DNA of 64,000 nucleotides from Paracoccus sp. PAMC 22219 (GTDB lineage Bacteria; Pseudomonadota; Alphaproteobacteria; Rhodobacterales; Rhodobacteraceae). The DNA lies in contig NZ_BBPH01000001.1 in the NCBI RefSeq assembly GCF_000787695.1, forward strand, positions 1 to 64,000, given 5' to 3'. Shown one piece after another: positions 28,640-36,535 of this stretch (position 1 is the first letter of the stretch; each line of letters starts with the position of its first letter). The notes beneath the pieces were generated by a model. The model was not told the DNA's origin, ran no database searches, and saw only the letters and a list, made by a program, of their open reading frames with translations. The translations under genes were made by a program, and so were the position numbers.

Positions 28640-30450
28640 CCCAGCATCCCCTTGCCATGTCCCACCGCCGACTGCATCCCGCGCACGACGACAAAGGCGT
28701 CGCGCAAGTGGCTGCGTTCGAAATCCGACAGATCCGTCGGTGAGAGGTAATTGTCCGGCTTTCGCCCCGCCCTGACCAGATGCGCCTGATTTTCAAGCCG
28801 CACCGTCTGGATCATGTCATAGGCCGCGATCAGGTCGCGCCCCCCCGTGGCCGAGATCACGCCCCGCGCCTCGGCATCCTCCAGCCGGGCACGGGTGTTG
28901 ACCGCCCCGATGCGCCCCTGCAGCGCATAGACGCGGGCAAGGTCGGCGACCGGAACCACGCCGTTGTGCTTCATGTCGATATGGTGGCGATGCTCTCCGT
29001 GACGGATCGTGGCAAAGCCGCCGATCAGGCCAAGCGGAGGCCGATGTTTCATTGAATTTCCAACCATATGCGCGATGAATATCGAATTTTTCGAAGCCGC
29101 GTCCAGGGTCCCGGCCTGCAGGTCGTTCAGCAGCGTGGCGTCGCCGCCGATAGCGCGCAGGTCGAACATCACCGATGCCAGCATCTGCGCCTCGGGGCTG
29201 GGATGGATGATCCAGTCGCGGAAATAGCCTTGCCAGACGTCCAGCGGCTGGCACCAGCGCGGGTTGGTGGCCATCATGTCGCCCGGACAATGAACATAGC
29301 CGCAGGCATTCAGCCCGTCGCTGACCCGCCGCGCCAACGCCGTGAACCACGGGTCGCGCGGATCGGCGCCAGGCGCCAGGATCAGGCAGTTGTCCTGATC
29401 GCTGACGCCGGTCTGTTCCTGGCGGCCCTGGCTGCCGCAGGCCGCCCAGCACCAGGCGGCGGGCGCGGGCCCCAGATCGGCGGCAGTCAAGTCCAGCAGG
29501 CGGCGCGTGACCGCGTCGGCGATGTCGGTGATCATGCGGGTGATGATCTCGTGCCGCTGCCGGGCCTGGACCAGTTGCGTCAGCAGTTCGGGAATATGCG
29601 CGGTGATGGCGGCCATCTGCGCGGTGTCGCGGGCCTTGGCGACCTGCCGGATCAGACCGGCGGCGGAAATCGCCTGAACCCGCGTCAGGTCGGTCTGGCT
29701 GATCATGCCGACAAAGCGGCCGTCATCCACCACCGGCAGGTGACCGATGCGGCGCTCCAGCATGATGTTCAGCACGTCATAGCCCAAGGCCGTGGGCGCC
29801 AGCGTCACCGGGTCGGGCGTCATCACGGCGCTGACCGGCTGGCGCATGTCGCGCCCCTCGGCCACGACGCGGTTCGACATGTCGCGGATGGTGACCAGGC
29901 CGATCAGGCGACCGCCCTGGGTGATGCCCAGGCTGCTGACGCGGGCGTCGCGCATCTGGCGCGCGGCCTCGATGATGGGGGTGTCGGGGGTGCAGCTGAC
30001 CGGCTTGCCGGACAACAGTTCGCCGACCTTGAGCCGGGCCAGGTCGCCGCCGCGGTCGGAGGGTCCGCGACCCCGGTCAAAGAACCGGGCGACGGCGCGG
30101 TGATCGGCGATCAGGCGCGTCACCTCTGCCCGCGGCAGCATCAGGATCACCGCGGGCTGGTCCATGACGCGGGCCGAGGTCACTGCCACGCCGTCGCGCA
30201 GCAGCCCGCGTTCGCCGAACGAATTGCGCGGCCCCAGCTGGGATACGCTGTCGCCGTTGCGGTCGGTGACCGCGACGTGACCGCTTTCGATCAGGTACAG
30301 GCCCGGCAGGCGGTCGCCGAATTGATAGATCAGGTCGCCAGGGGCGAATGTCCTGCGGCTGAAGGAGGTGGCGACGCGCGCCAGCTCGTCCCGCTTCAGG
30401 CTGTCATAGGGATGCACGGTGGCGATGAAATCGACAATGCTGTCGGGCAT
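28636..30450 (-). CDS. cNMP-binding/CBS/DUF294 putative nucleotidyltransferase
   Basis: This is a 604-residue cytoplasmic signalling protein. Residues about 10-130 form a cyclic-nucleotide-binding domain (FGERGLLRDGVAVTSARV). A CBS-domain pair lies at about 155-285. The nucleotidyltransferase-like DUF294 domain at about 310-450 has GSQGRQEQTGVSDQDN, the GSxGRxE...DxD pattern of the Pol-beta superfamily. An all-helical C-terminal domain follows. Such proteins are commonly found beside DUF4212/SSS acetate-type symporters, as here. They are thought to sense nucleotides, possibly modifying a partner as GlnD does. The target is unknown. Confidence 0.9.
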   Translation of the reverse strand: MPDSIVDFIATVHPYDSLKRDELARVATSFSRRTFAPGDLIYQFGDRLPGLYLIESGHVAVTDRNGDSVSQLGPRNSFGERGLLRDGVAVTSARVMDQPAVILMLPRAEVTRLIADHRAVARFFDRGRGPSDRGGDLARLKVGELLSGKPVSCTPDTPIIEAARQMRDARVSSLGITQGGRLIGLVTIRDMSNRVVAEGRDMRQPVSAVMTPDPVTLAPTALGYDVLNIMLERRIGHLPVVDDGRFVGMISQTDLTRVQAISAAGLIRQVAKARDTAQMAAITAHIPELLTQLVQARQRHEIITRMITDIADAVTRRLLDLTAADLGPAPAAWCWAACGSQGRQEQTGVSDQDNCLILAPGADPRDPWFTALARRVSDGLNACGYVHCPGDMMATNPRWCQPLDVWQGYFRDWIIHPSPEAQMLASVMFDLRAIGGDATLLNDLQAGTLDAASKNSIFIAHMVGNSMKHRPPLGLIGGFATIRHGEHRHHIDMKHNGVVPVADLARVYALQGRIGAVNTRARLEDAEARGVISATGGRDLIAAYDMIQTVRLENQAHLVRAGRKPDNYLSPTDLSDFERSHLRDAFVVVRGMQSAVGHGKGMLG

Positions 30451-30477
30451 CCGGGGTGACCTTGTGGGAAGGAAGGC

Positions 30478-30503
30478 GCCGCGCCCCCGGTCGGGGACGC
30501 GGC
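30478..30503. terminator. Intergenic hairpin between symporter and DUF294 genes
   Basis: GCCGCG and a C-run pair with a G-run and CGCGGC, around a four-base centre, in the 60-base gap. There is no T-run, so it is more likely an attenuating or mRNA-processing structure than a full terminator. Confidence 0.35.
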
Positions 30504-30510
30504 AGGATTG

Positions 30511-32418
30511 TCAGTGCGCGACCGCACCGCCCGCACCGCGCGGGACGCGGATCGATTCGACCAGCTCCTGCACATGGGCGGGGGGGCGCTGGCTGACGGC
30601 CGAGACGCCGAAGGCCACCGCAAAGTTGATCACCGCGCCGATGGTGCCGAAGGATGCCGGCGAGATGCCGAACAGCCATGCGTCGGGCGTGTCGGGGAAC
30701 ATGTTGGTGCCCGCGACGAAGAACCAGCCCTTGTAGGCGAAGATGTACAGGATCGTGGACAGCATGCCCGCGATCATGCCTGCAATCGCGCCTTCCTTGC
30801 CGACGCGCTTGGAGAAGATCCCCATCATCAGCACCGGGAAGATCGAGCTGGCGGCAAGGCCGAAGGCCAGCGCCACGGTCTGCGCCGCAAAGCCCGGCGG
30901 GTTCAGACCCAGCAGCGTCGCCACCAGGATGGACGCCGCCATCGAGACGCGGGCCGCCATCAGTTCGCCCTTTTCGCTGATGTTCGGGCGCAGCGTGCCC
31001 TTGATCAGGTCGTGGGACACGGCACCGGAAATCGCCAGCAGCAGACCCGCTGCGGTGGACAGGGCCGCGGCCAGGCCGCCGGCGGCGACGATGGCGATGA
31101 CCCAACCCGGCAGGTTGGCGATTTCGGGGTTGGCCAGCACCATGATGTCGTTGTTCACGGTGGTCAGCTCGTTCCCGGCCCAGTTCTGCTCGACCGCCGG
31201 GGCGCCCGGCAGAGCCGCGTGGGTTTCGGCCAGACGTGCGTCATAGGCGGCCTGGGCCGTGTCGATCGCGGCCTGGTCGCCGCTGGTGCGGGCCGCGGCC
31301 AGCGCAGTCGCCTGAGCGGCGGCGCCATCGTTGTAGTACTGGATCAGGCCGTCGCCGTTCTTGTCTTCCCAGTTCAGCAGGCCGGTGGTCTGCCAGTTGC
31401 GCATCCAGGCCAGATCCTCGCTGGTCTCGATGTCCGCCAGAGAGACGGCGGGCTGGCTGAACGTCTCGCCCTGTTCGGCGCCCGGCCACATGGTTGCGGT
31501 CAGGTTGAAGCGTGCCATGGATCCGACTGCCGGGGCGACCGTGTACAGCAGTGCGATGAAGACCAGCGCCCAGCCCGCGGATTTACGCGCGTCCGAGACC
31601 TTGGGAACCGTGAAGAAACGGATGATGACGTGCGGCAGACCCGCGGTACCGATCATCAGCGCCATCGTGAACAGCACCATGTCCAGGGTCGAGTTGTGGT
31701 GTTCGGTATAGGCACGGAAGCCCAGATCGGTCACCAGACCGTCCAATTGCGCCAGGAACGCCACGCCCGATCCCTCATGCGTGCCGAACAGGCCAAGGGG
31801 CGGCAGGAAGTTGCCCGTCAGCTGCAGCGAGATGAACACCGCCGGGATGGTATAGGCGATGATCAGCACGACGTACTGTGCGACCTGCGTGTAGGTGATG
31901 CCCTTCATGCCGCCAAGAACGGCATAGCAGAACACCAGGCCCGCACCGATCCACAGGCCGGTCGCGTTCGACACCTCGAGATAGCGGGAGAAGGTGACGC
32001 CCACGCCGGTCATCTGGCCGATCACGTAGGTGATCGAGACGATCAGAAGGCAGATCACGCCGATGATGCGCGCGGTCGGCGAATAGAAGCGGTCGCCGAT
32101 GAATTCCGGCACGGTGAACTTGCCGAATTTCCGCAGATAAGGCGCCAGCAGCAGCGCCAGCAGCACATAGCCACCCGTCCAGCCCATCAGGTAGGTCGAG
32201 TTGTCATAGCCCGTGAAGGCGATCAGACCCGCCATCGAGATGAAGGACGCCGCCGACATCCAGTCGGCCGCGGTCGCCATGCCGTTCATGACCGGACCCA
32301 CGCCGCGGTTGGCAGCATAAAATTCGGCCGTGGATTTCGCCCGGCAATAAATGGCGATGCCGATATACAGCGCGAAGGACGCGGTGATGACCAGAAGGTT
32401 CAGGGTGAATTGGCTCAT
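30511..32418 (-). CDS. Sodium:solute symporter (SSS family), acetate/short-chain carboxylate type
   Basis: This is a 635-residue SSS-family transporter with about 13-14 transmembrane helices, related to the VC_2705-type subfamily paired with DUF4212. TADWMSAASFISMAGLIAFTG and AIGLAALSTAAGLLLAIS-like sequence are conserved cores. An insertion of about 130 residues in the middle is periplasmic by prediction and includes WEDKNGDGLIQYY, which resembles an EF-hand loop. It is preceded by its DUF4212 partner and lies beside acs, so acetate, pyruvate or similar carboxylates are the inferred substrates. Confidence 0.9.
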   Translation of the reverse strand: MSQFTLNLLVITASFALYIGIAIYCRAKSTAEFYAANRGVGPVMNGMATAADWMSAASFISMAGLIAFTGYDNSTYLMGWTGGYVLLALLLAPYLRKFGKFTVPEFIGDRFYSPTARIIGVICLLIVSITYVIGQMTGVGVTFSRYLEVSNATGLWIGAGLVFCYAVLGGMKGITYTQVAQYVVLIIAYTIPAVFISLQLTGNFLPPLGLFGTHEGSGVAFLAQLDGLVTDLGFRAYTEHHNSTLDMVLFTMALMIGTAGLPHVIIRFFTVPKVSDARKSAGWALVFIALLYTVAPAVGSMARFNLTATMWPGAEQGETFSQPAVSLADIETSEDLAWMRNWQTTGLLNWEDKNGDGLIQYYNDGAAAQATALAAARTSGDQAAIDTAQAAYDARLAETHAALPGAPAVEQNWAGNELTTVNNDIMVLANPEIANLPGWVIAIVAAGGLAAALSTAAGLLLAISGAVSHDLIKGTLRPNISEKGELMAARVSMAASILVATLLGLNPPGFAAQTVALAFGLAASSIFPVLMMGIFSKRVGKEGAIAGMIAGMLSTILYIFAYKGWFFVAGTNMFPDTPDAWLFGISPASFGTIGAVINFAVAFGVSAVSQRPPAHVQELVESIRVPRGAGGAVAH

Positions 32419-32428
32419 GGCTGGGTCC

Positions 32429-32686
32429 TCACTCGTCCACGCCGTGTTCGGCGTCCAGGCGGTTCATGCGCCAGGTGTAGAAGAAGATCAGCGCGATGAA
32501 GCACAGGATCGATCCCTGCTGCGCGAACCAGAAGCCCAGGTCCGTGCCGCCGACCGAGATGCCCGACAGCAGCGGCCGCAGGATGATCCCGAAGCCGTAG
32601 GACACCAACGCCCAGATCGCGAGGCAGATATAGATGATGCGTAGATTGGCCTGCCAATAGGCATTCGAGGATTGTCTGTCACTCAT
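32429..32686 (-). CDS. DUF4212 family symporter small subunit
   Basis: This is an 85-residue protein with two transmembrane helices (about 14-38 and 48-72). It starts MSDRQSSNAYWQANLRIIYI and contains ILRPLLSGISVGGTDLGFWF. DUF4212 proteins almost always precede an SSS symporter gene, as here, 10 bases upstream. They are thought to be the small partner of the transporter, comparable to YjcH beside ActP. The mRNA start is probably near a 12-base palindrome at 32708-32719, and GGGAGGG is the ribosome-binding site. Confidence 0.9.
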   Translation of the reverse strand: MSDRQSSNAYWQANLRIIYICLAIWALVSYGFGIILRPLLSGISVGGTDLGFWFAQQGSILCFIALIFFYTWRMNRLDAEHGVDE

Positions 32687-32707
32687 GTCCCTAGGTCCCT
32701 CCCTGTT

Positions 32708-32719
32708 CAGACATGTCTG
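32708..32719. promoter_or_regulatory. Palindrome upstream of DUF4212
   Basis: CAGACATGTCTG is a perfect 12-base palindrome, 22 bases before the DUF4212 start and just upstream of its ribosome-binding site. A regulator site is possible, but no protein is known to bind it. Confidence 0.35.
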
Positions 32720-32777
32720 TCACTCCGCCCTAGTGTTCTTCCAAGCCCGTCCCCGGCGATGGGCGCAGGCAGGTTTG

Positions 32778-32796
32778 CGGGGGCGCAAGGCCCCCG
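32778..32796 (-). terminator. Hairpin after acs
   Basis: CGGGGGC and GCCCCCG (7-base arms, 5-base loop) lie just after the acs stop on the minus strand, without a strong T-run. It may reduce readthrough from acs into the transporter operon. Confidence 0.4.
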
Positions 32797-32804
32797 GCCG
32801 GTCG

Positions 32805-34760
32805 TCAGCCGCGGTTCATGCGGTTGGCGATCAGATCGTCCACGACCTCGGGTTCGGCCAGGGTCGACGTGTCGCCCAGGCTGCCGTGGTCGTTCTCCGC
32901 GATCTTGCGCAGGATACGGCGCATGATCTTGCCGGAACGTGTCTTGGGAAGGCCCGGCGCCCACTGGATCAGGTCCGGCTTGGCGATCGGGCCGATTTCG
33001 GTGCGGACCCATTTCTCCAGATCCGCGCGCAGCTCATCCGACGGGTCGACGCCGTTCATCAGGGTGACATAGGCATAGATGCCCTGCCCCTTCATGGCAT
33101 GCGGATAACCCACGACCGCAGCCTCGGCGACCTTCTCATGGGCGACCAGCGCGGATTCGACCTCGGCGGTGCCCATGCGGTGGCCGCTGACGTTGATGAC
33201 GTCGTCGACGCGGCCGGTGATCCAGTAATACCCGTCCTCGTCCCGGCGGCAGCCGTCGCCGGTGAAATAGTACCCCGGATACTGCTGGAAATACGCCTCC
33301 TCGAAGCGGGCGTGATCGCCCCACAGGGTCCGCATCTGGCCGGGCCAGCTGTCGCCGATGCACAGCACGCCCTCGGCCGGGTCGCCCTGCTGCACCTCGG
33401 CGGTGGCGGCGTCCAGGATCACCGGGACCACGCCGAAGAAAGGCACGGTGGCCGATCCGGGCTTGGTCTCGATCGCGCCGGGCAGCGGCGTGATCAGGTG
33501 ACCGCCGGTCTCCGTCTGCCACCATGTGTCGACGATGGGGCAGCGGCCCTTGCCGACATGTTCGTCGTACCAGTTCCAGGCCTCGGGGTTGATCGGCTCG
33601 CCCACGGTGCCCAGGATGCGCAGCGACGACAGGTCATGCGCCGCAACCGGTTCCGGGCCCTTGGCCATCAGCGCGCGGATGGCGGTGGGAGCGGTATAGA
33701 ACTGGGTCACCTTGTGCTTGGCACAGACCTCCCAGAAGCGTCCGGCATCGGGCCAGGTCGGCACGCCCTCGAACATCACGGTCGTCGCGCCATTGGCCAG
33801 CGGGCCATAGACGATATAGCTGTGGCCGGTGACCCAGCCCACATCCGCCGTGCACCAGAAGACGTCGCCGTCCTGATAGTCGAACGTGTACTGATGCGTC
33901 ATCGCCGCATAGACCAGATAGCCGCCAGTCGTGTGCACCACGCCCTTGGGCTTGCCGGTGGACCCGGAGGTGTACAGGATGAACAGCGGATCCTCGGCTC
34001 CCATCGGACGGGGCGGACAGTCGGGGGCGACCTGTTCCATCTGCGCCTTGACGTCGATGTCGCGGCCGTCGACCCAAGTGGTCTGATCGCCGGTATGCTT
34101 GACCACCAGGCAGCGCACCTTGTCGGAACAGTGCAGCAGCGCGGCGTCGGCGTTGGATTTCAGGTTGGTGCGCCGGCCGCCCCGCGGGGCGGTGTCGGCG
34201 GTGACCAGCACCTTTGCCCCGCAATCGTTGATCCGGTTGGCCAGCGCATCCGGCGAAAACCCTGCGAAGACGATCGAATGGATCGCCCCGATCCGCGCGC
34301 AGGCCAGCATGGCATAGGCGGCCTCGGGGATCATCGGCAGATAGATCACCACGCGGTCGCCGCGCATCACGCCCTGGCTCAGCAGGACATTGGCGAAACG
34401 GTTCACCTTTTCGGACAGCTGGGCATAGGTGATGTGCTGGGCCGGGGTCTGCGGATCGTCGGGTTCAAAGATGATCGCGGTCTGGTCGGCGCGGGTCGGC
34501 AGATGGCGGTCGATGCAGTTGACGGACGCGTTCAGCACCCCGTCCTCGAACCACTTGATGCTGACCTGACCCAGGGTGAAGTCGGTATCCTTGACCTTGG
34601 TATAGGGCGTCATCCAGTCCAAGCGCTGCCCCTCGCGGGACCAGAAGCCCTGCGGGTCGCGGATCGATTCGTCGTACAGGCGCGTGTAATCCTCGGGCCC
34701 GGCATGAGCGTTTTCCAGACCCGCCGGAATGGCGTGTTTGCGAATGTTTTCAGCGGTCAT
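32805..34760 (-). CDS. acs: Acetate--CoA ligase (acetyl-CoA synthetase)
   Basis: Acs converts acetate, ATP and CoA to acetyl-CoA through an acetyl-AMP intermediate. The 651 residues from ATG 34760 contain the A3 motif [26 protein letters not shown], the hinge [18 protein letters not shown] and the regulatory lysine in [10 protein letters not shown], normally acetylated in this family. The ribosome-binding sequence GGGGGAAAG precedes the ATG. The promoter gap of 178 bases is AT-rich and holds two inverted repeats. Proximity to the DUF4212/SSS symporter suggests coordinated uptake and activation of acetate. Confidence 0.97.
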   Translation of the reverse strand: MTAENIRKHAIPAGLENAHAGPEDYTRLYDESIRDPQGFWSREGQRLDWMTPYTKVKDTDFTLGQVSIKWFEDGVLNASVNCIDRHLPTRADQTAIIFEPDDPQTPAQHITYAQLSEKVNRFANVLLSQGVMRGDRVVIYLPMIPEAAYAMLACARIGAIHSIVFAGFSPDALANRINDCGAKVLVTADTAPRGGRRTNLKSNADAALLHCSDKVRCLVVKHTGDQTTWVDGRDIDVKAQMEQVAPDCPPRPMGAEDPLFILYTSGSTGKPKGVVHTTGGYLVYAAMTHQYTFDYQDGDVFWCTADVGWVTGHSYIVYGPLANGATTVMFEGVPTWPDAGRFWEVCAKHKVTQFYTAPTAIRALMAKGPEPVAAHDLSSLRILGTVGEPINPEAWNWYDEHVGKGRCPIVDTWWQTETGGHLITPLPGAIETKPGSATVPFFGVVPVILDAATAEVQQGDPAEGVLCIGDSWPGQMRTLWGDHARFEEAYFQQYPGYYFTGDGCRRDEDGYYWITGRVDDVINVSGHRMGTAEVESALVAHEKVAEAAVVGYPHAMKGQGIYAYVTLMNGVDPSDELRADLEKWVRTEIGPIAKPDLIQWAPGLPKTRSGKIMRRILRKIAENDHGSLGDTSTLAEPEVVDDLIANRMNRG

Positions 34761-34862
34761 GACTTTCCCCCTCGTCGTCGCCATGCTGCAGCCCGGCCGC
34801 GACGACCCCTGACAGGGCGTGGGCGCAACGCTGCGTCGCACCATGTTAATCACAAATGACGC

Positions 34863-34878
34863 AACAAGTTAACTTGTT
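34863..34878. promoter_or_regulatory. Perfect 16-base palindrome upstream of acs
   Basis: AACAAGTTAACTTGTT is self-complementary over all 16 bases and lies about 103 bases upstream of the acs ATG in an AT-rich patch. The size and symmetry suit a dimeric regulator. Which one is unknown. Confidence 0.5.
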
Positions 34879-34906
34879 TTTTATAAAGGAAAATTTTGTA
34901 AACGAA

Positions 34907-34934
34907 TTGACTTTTATCGGGGATAAAATGTCAA
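34907..34934. repeat. Inverted repeat between sulP and acs
   Basis: TTGACTTTTATC (34907-34918) and GATAAAATGTCAA (34922-34934) pair with one extra base, 5 bases after the sulP stop. On the minus strand it also contains TTGACA. It could be a terminator-like stem for sulP or an operator in the acs promoter. Confidence 0.45.
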
Positions 34935-34938
34935 CGCT

Positions 34939-36474
34939 TCACAAAGCTGCGCCGTCGGCGGCAATCGCCACGCTGCCCTGCAGCCCCGCCCGCAGCGCAG
35001 GTCTGGCATGGACCGCCATCACGGTGGTGCCCCGCGGGGCCAGGCGATCCGACAGGTCCCGGATCATCTGCGCGCCGCTGCGGTCGATCAAGGTCACCTG
35101 CGACATGTCCAGCAGCAGCAGACGGGGATGCGCATCGATGCGCGCCAGCGCCCCTTCGATCCGCGCGACGGACCCGAAGAAGACCGGCCCGGACAGGTGG
35201 ATCACCATCCGGTCCGACGGGCCGTCGGGGTCCGTCACCGGGGCGTGGGCCGTTCCCGCGCGCGACATGCGCGCGATGAACAGCATCGCGGTCAGCGCCA
35301 TGCCGATCAGGATGCCGATGGTCAGATCGTGCAGAACCACGCCCAGGAAGGTCGCGGCCATCACGCCGGCCTCGGCCCGGTCCATGCGGGTCAGGCTGAT
35401 CATGGCGTGCCATTCTATCATCTTCCAGCTGACGATCATCAGCAGCCCGGCCAGACCGGCCAACGGAATGGCCCCGACCAGCGGCGCCGCGACGATCAAA
35501 AAGCCCAGCAACAGGGCAGCATGGATCATCCCCGACGCCGGGCCGCGGCTGCCGGCCTTCACGTTGGTCGCCGTGCGCGCGATGGTGCCGGTGACGCAGA
35601 ACCCGCCGAACAGCCCCGCGCCGATATTGGCAAGCCCCTGCCCGATCAGTTCGTCATCGGGGCGCATGCGGGTACCGGCCATCTGGTCCGCGACCATCGC
35701 CGACAGCAGGGATTCGATTGCCCCCAGCAGGGTAAAGGCCACCGCGAAAGGCAGCGCCGCCTGCACCGCCGCCCAATCCAACACAGGCAGCACTGGCATG
35801 GGCAGGCCGGCGGGCAACGCGCCAAACCGGTCAAAGACCGATGGCGCGTCCAGCACCTGCGCCGCCAGCGTCGCCGCCACGATGCCCAGCAGCAATGCGG
35901 GCAGGCGCGGGGCCAGCCGCTGCACGGCGACGATCACCACCACCGTCAACAGCGCGACGCCCGCGACCTGCGGGCTGAGGGTCGCGCGCGCCTGCCACAG
36001 GGACAACAGCTTTGGCAAAAGGGCCGCAGGCTCTGGCGCGGACAGGGTCAGGCCCAGCAGGTCGCGCAACTGGCTGGCGGCGATGATGACGGCGATCCCG
36101 GCGGTGAACCCCAGGATCACCGGATAGGGCACCAGCCGGATCGTCCCGCCAAGGCGCAGCAGACCAAGGGCCGCCAGCATCACGCCCGACAACATCGTGG
36201 CCAGGATCAGCCCGTCGATGCCGATGGCCGCGACGCAGCCCGCGACCAGCACGATGAACGCGCCGGCCGGGCCACCGATCTGGTGGCGGGTGCCGCCCAT
36301 GGCGCTGACCAGAAAACCGCCCACGATGGCCGTGACCAGCCCGCGATCGGGTCCGACCCCACTGGCAATGGCGATGGCAAGCGACAGCGGCAGCGCCACG
36401 ATGGCCACCGTAAGTCCAGCCTGCAGGTCCCTGAGATCGAACGAAAGATCAAGAAAGGCGGGGCGATAGCCCAT
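34939..36474 (-). CDS. SulP (SLC26) family anion transporter with STAS domain
   Basis: This is a 511-residue membrane protein. About 10-12 hydrophobic segments span residues 20-395, starting FDLRDLQAGLTVAIVALPLS with the SulP signature GPAGAFIVLVAGCVA. A C-terminal STAS domain occupies about 400-505 (LLLLDMSQVTLIDRSGAQMI). SulP proteins carry sulfate, bicarbonate or dicarboxylates; no substrate is fixed by sequence. No carbonic anhydrase gene is fused or adjacent. ATG 36474 has GGAGGG upstream and begins the conserved region. The longer frame to 36561 is less likely. Confidence 0.9.
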   Translation of the reverse strand: MGYRPAFLDLSFDLRDLQAGLTVAIVALPLSLAIAIASGVGPDRGLVTAIVGGFLVSAMGGTRHQIGGPAGAFIVLVAGCVAAIGIDGLILATMLSGVMLAALGLLRLGGTIRLVPYPVILGFTAGIAVIIAASQLRDLLGLTLSAPEPAALLPKLLSLWQARATLSPQVAGVALLTVVVIVAVQRLAPRLPALLLGIVAATLAAQVLDAPSVFDRFGALPAGLPMPVLPVLDWAAVQAALPFAVAFTLLGAIESLLSAMVADQMAGTRMRPDDELIGQGLANIGAGLFGGFCVTGTIARTATNVKAGSRGPASGMIHAALLLGFLIVAAPLVGAIPLAGLAGLLMIVSWKMIEWHAMISLTRMDRAEAGVMAATFLGVVLHDLTIGILIGMALTAMLFIARMSRAGTAHAPVTDPDGPSDRMVIHLSGPVFFGSVARIEGALARIDAHPRLLLLDMSQVTLIDRSGAQMIRDLSDRLAPRGTTVMAVHARPALRAGLQGSVAIAADGAAL

Positions 36475-36535
36475 GGACCCTCCCTGCGTGGCCGGGGCCG
36501 AGGGTGCGCCCGCACCCCGGCCCCTGTCAACACCG

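Noticed and set aside
32685-34859. A 724-codon open frame antisense to acs
   Set aside because: Shadow of acs; low-complexity Gly/His/Arg composition.
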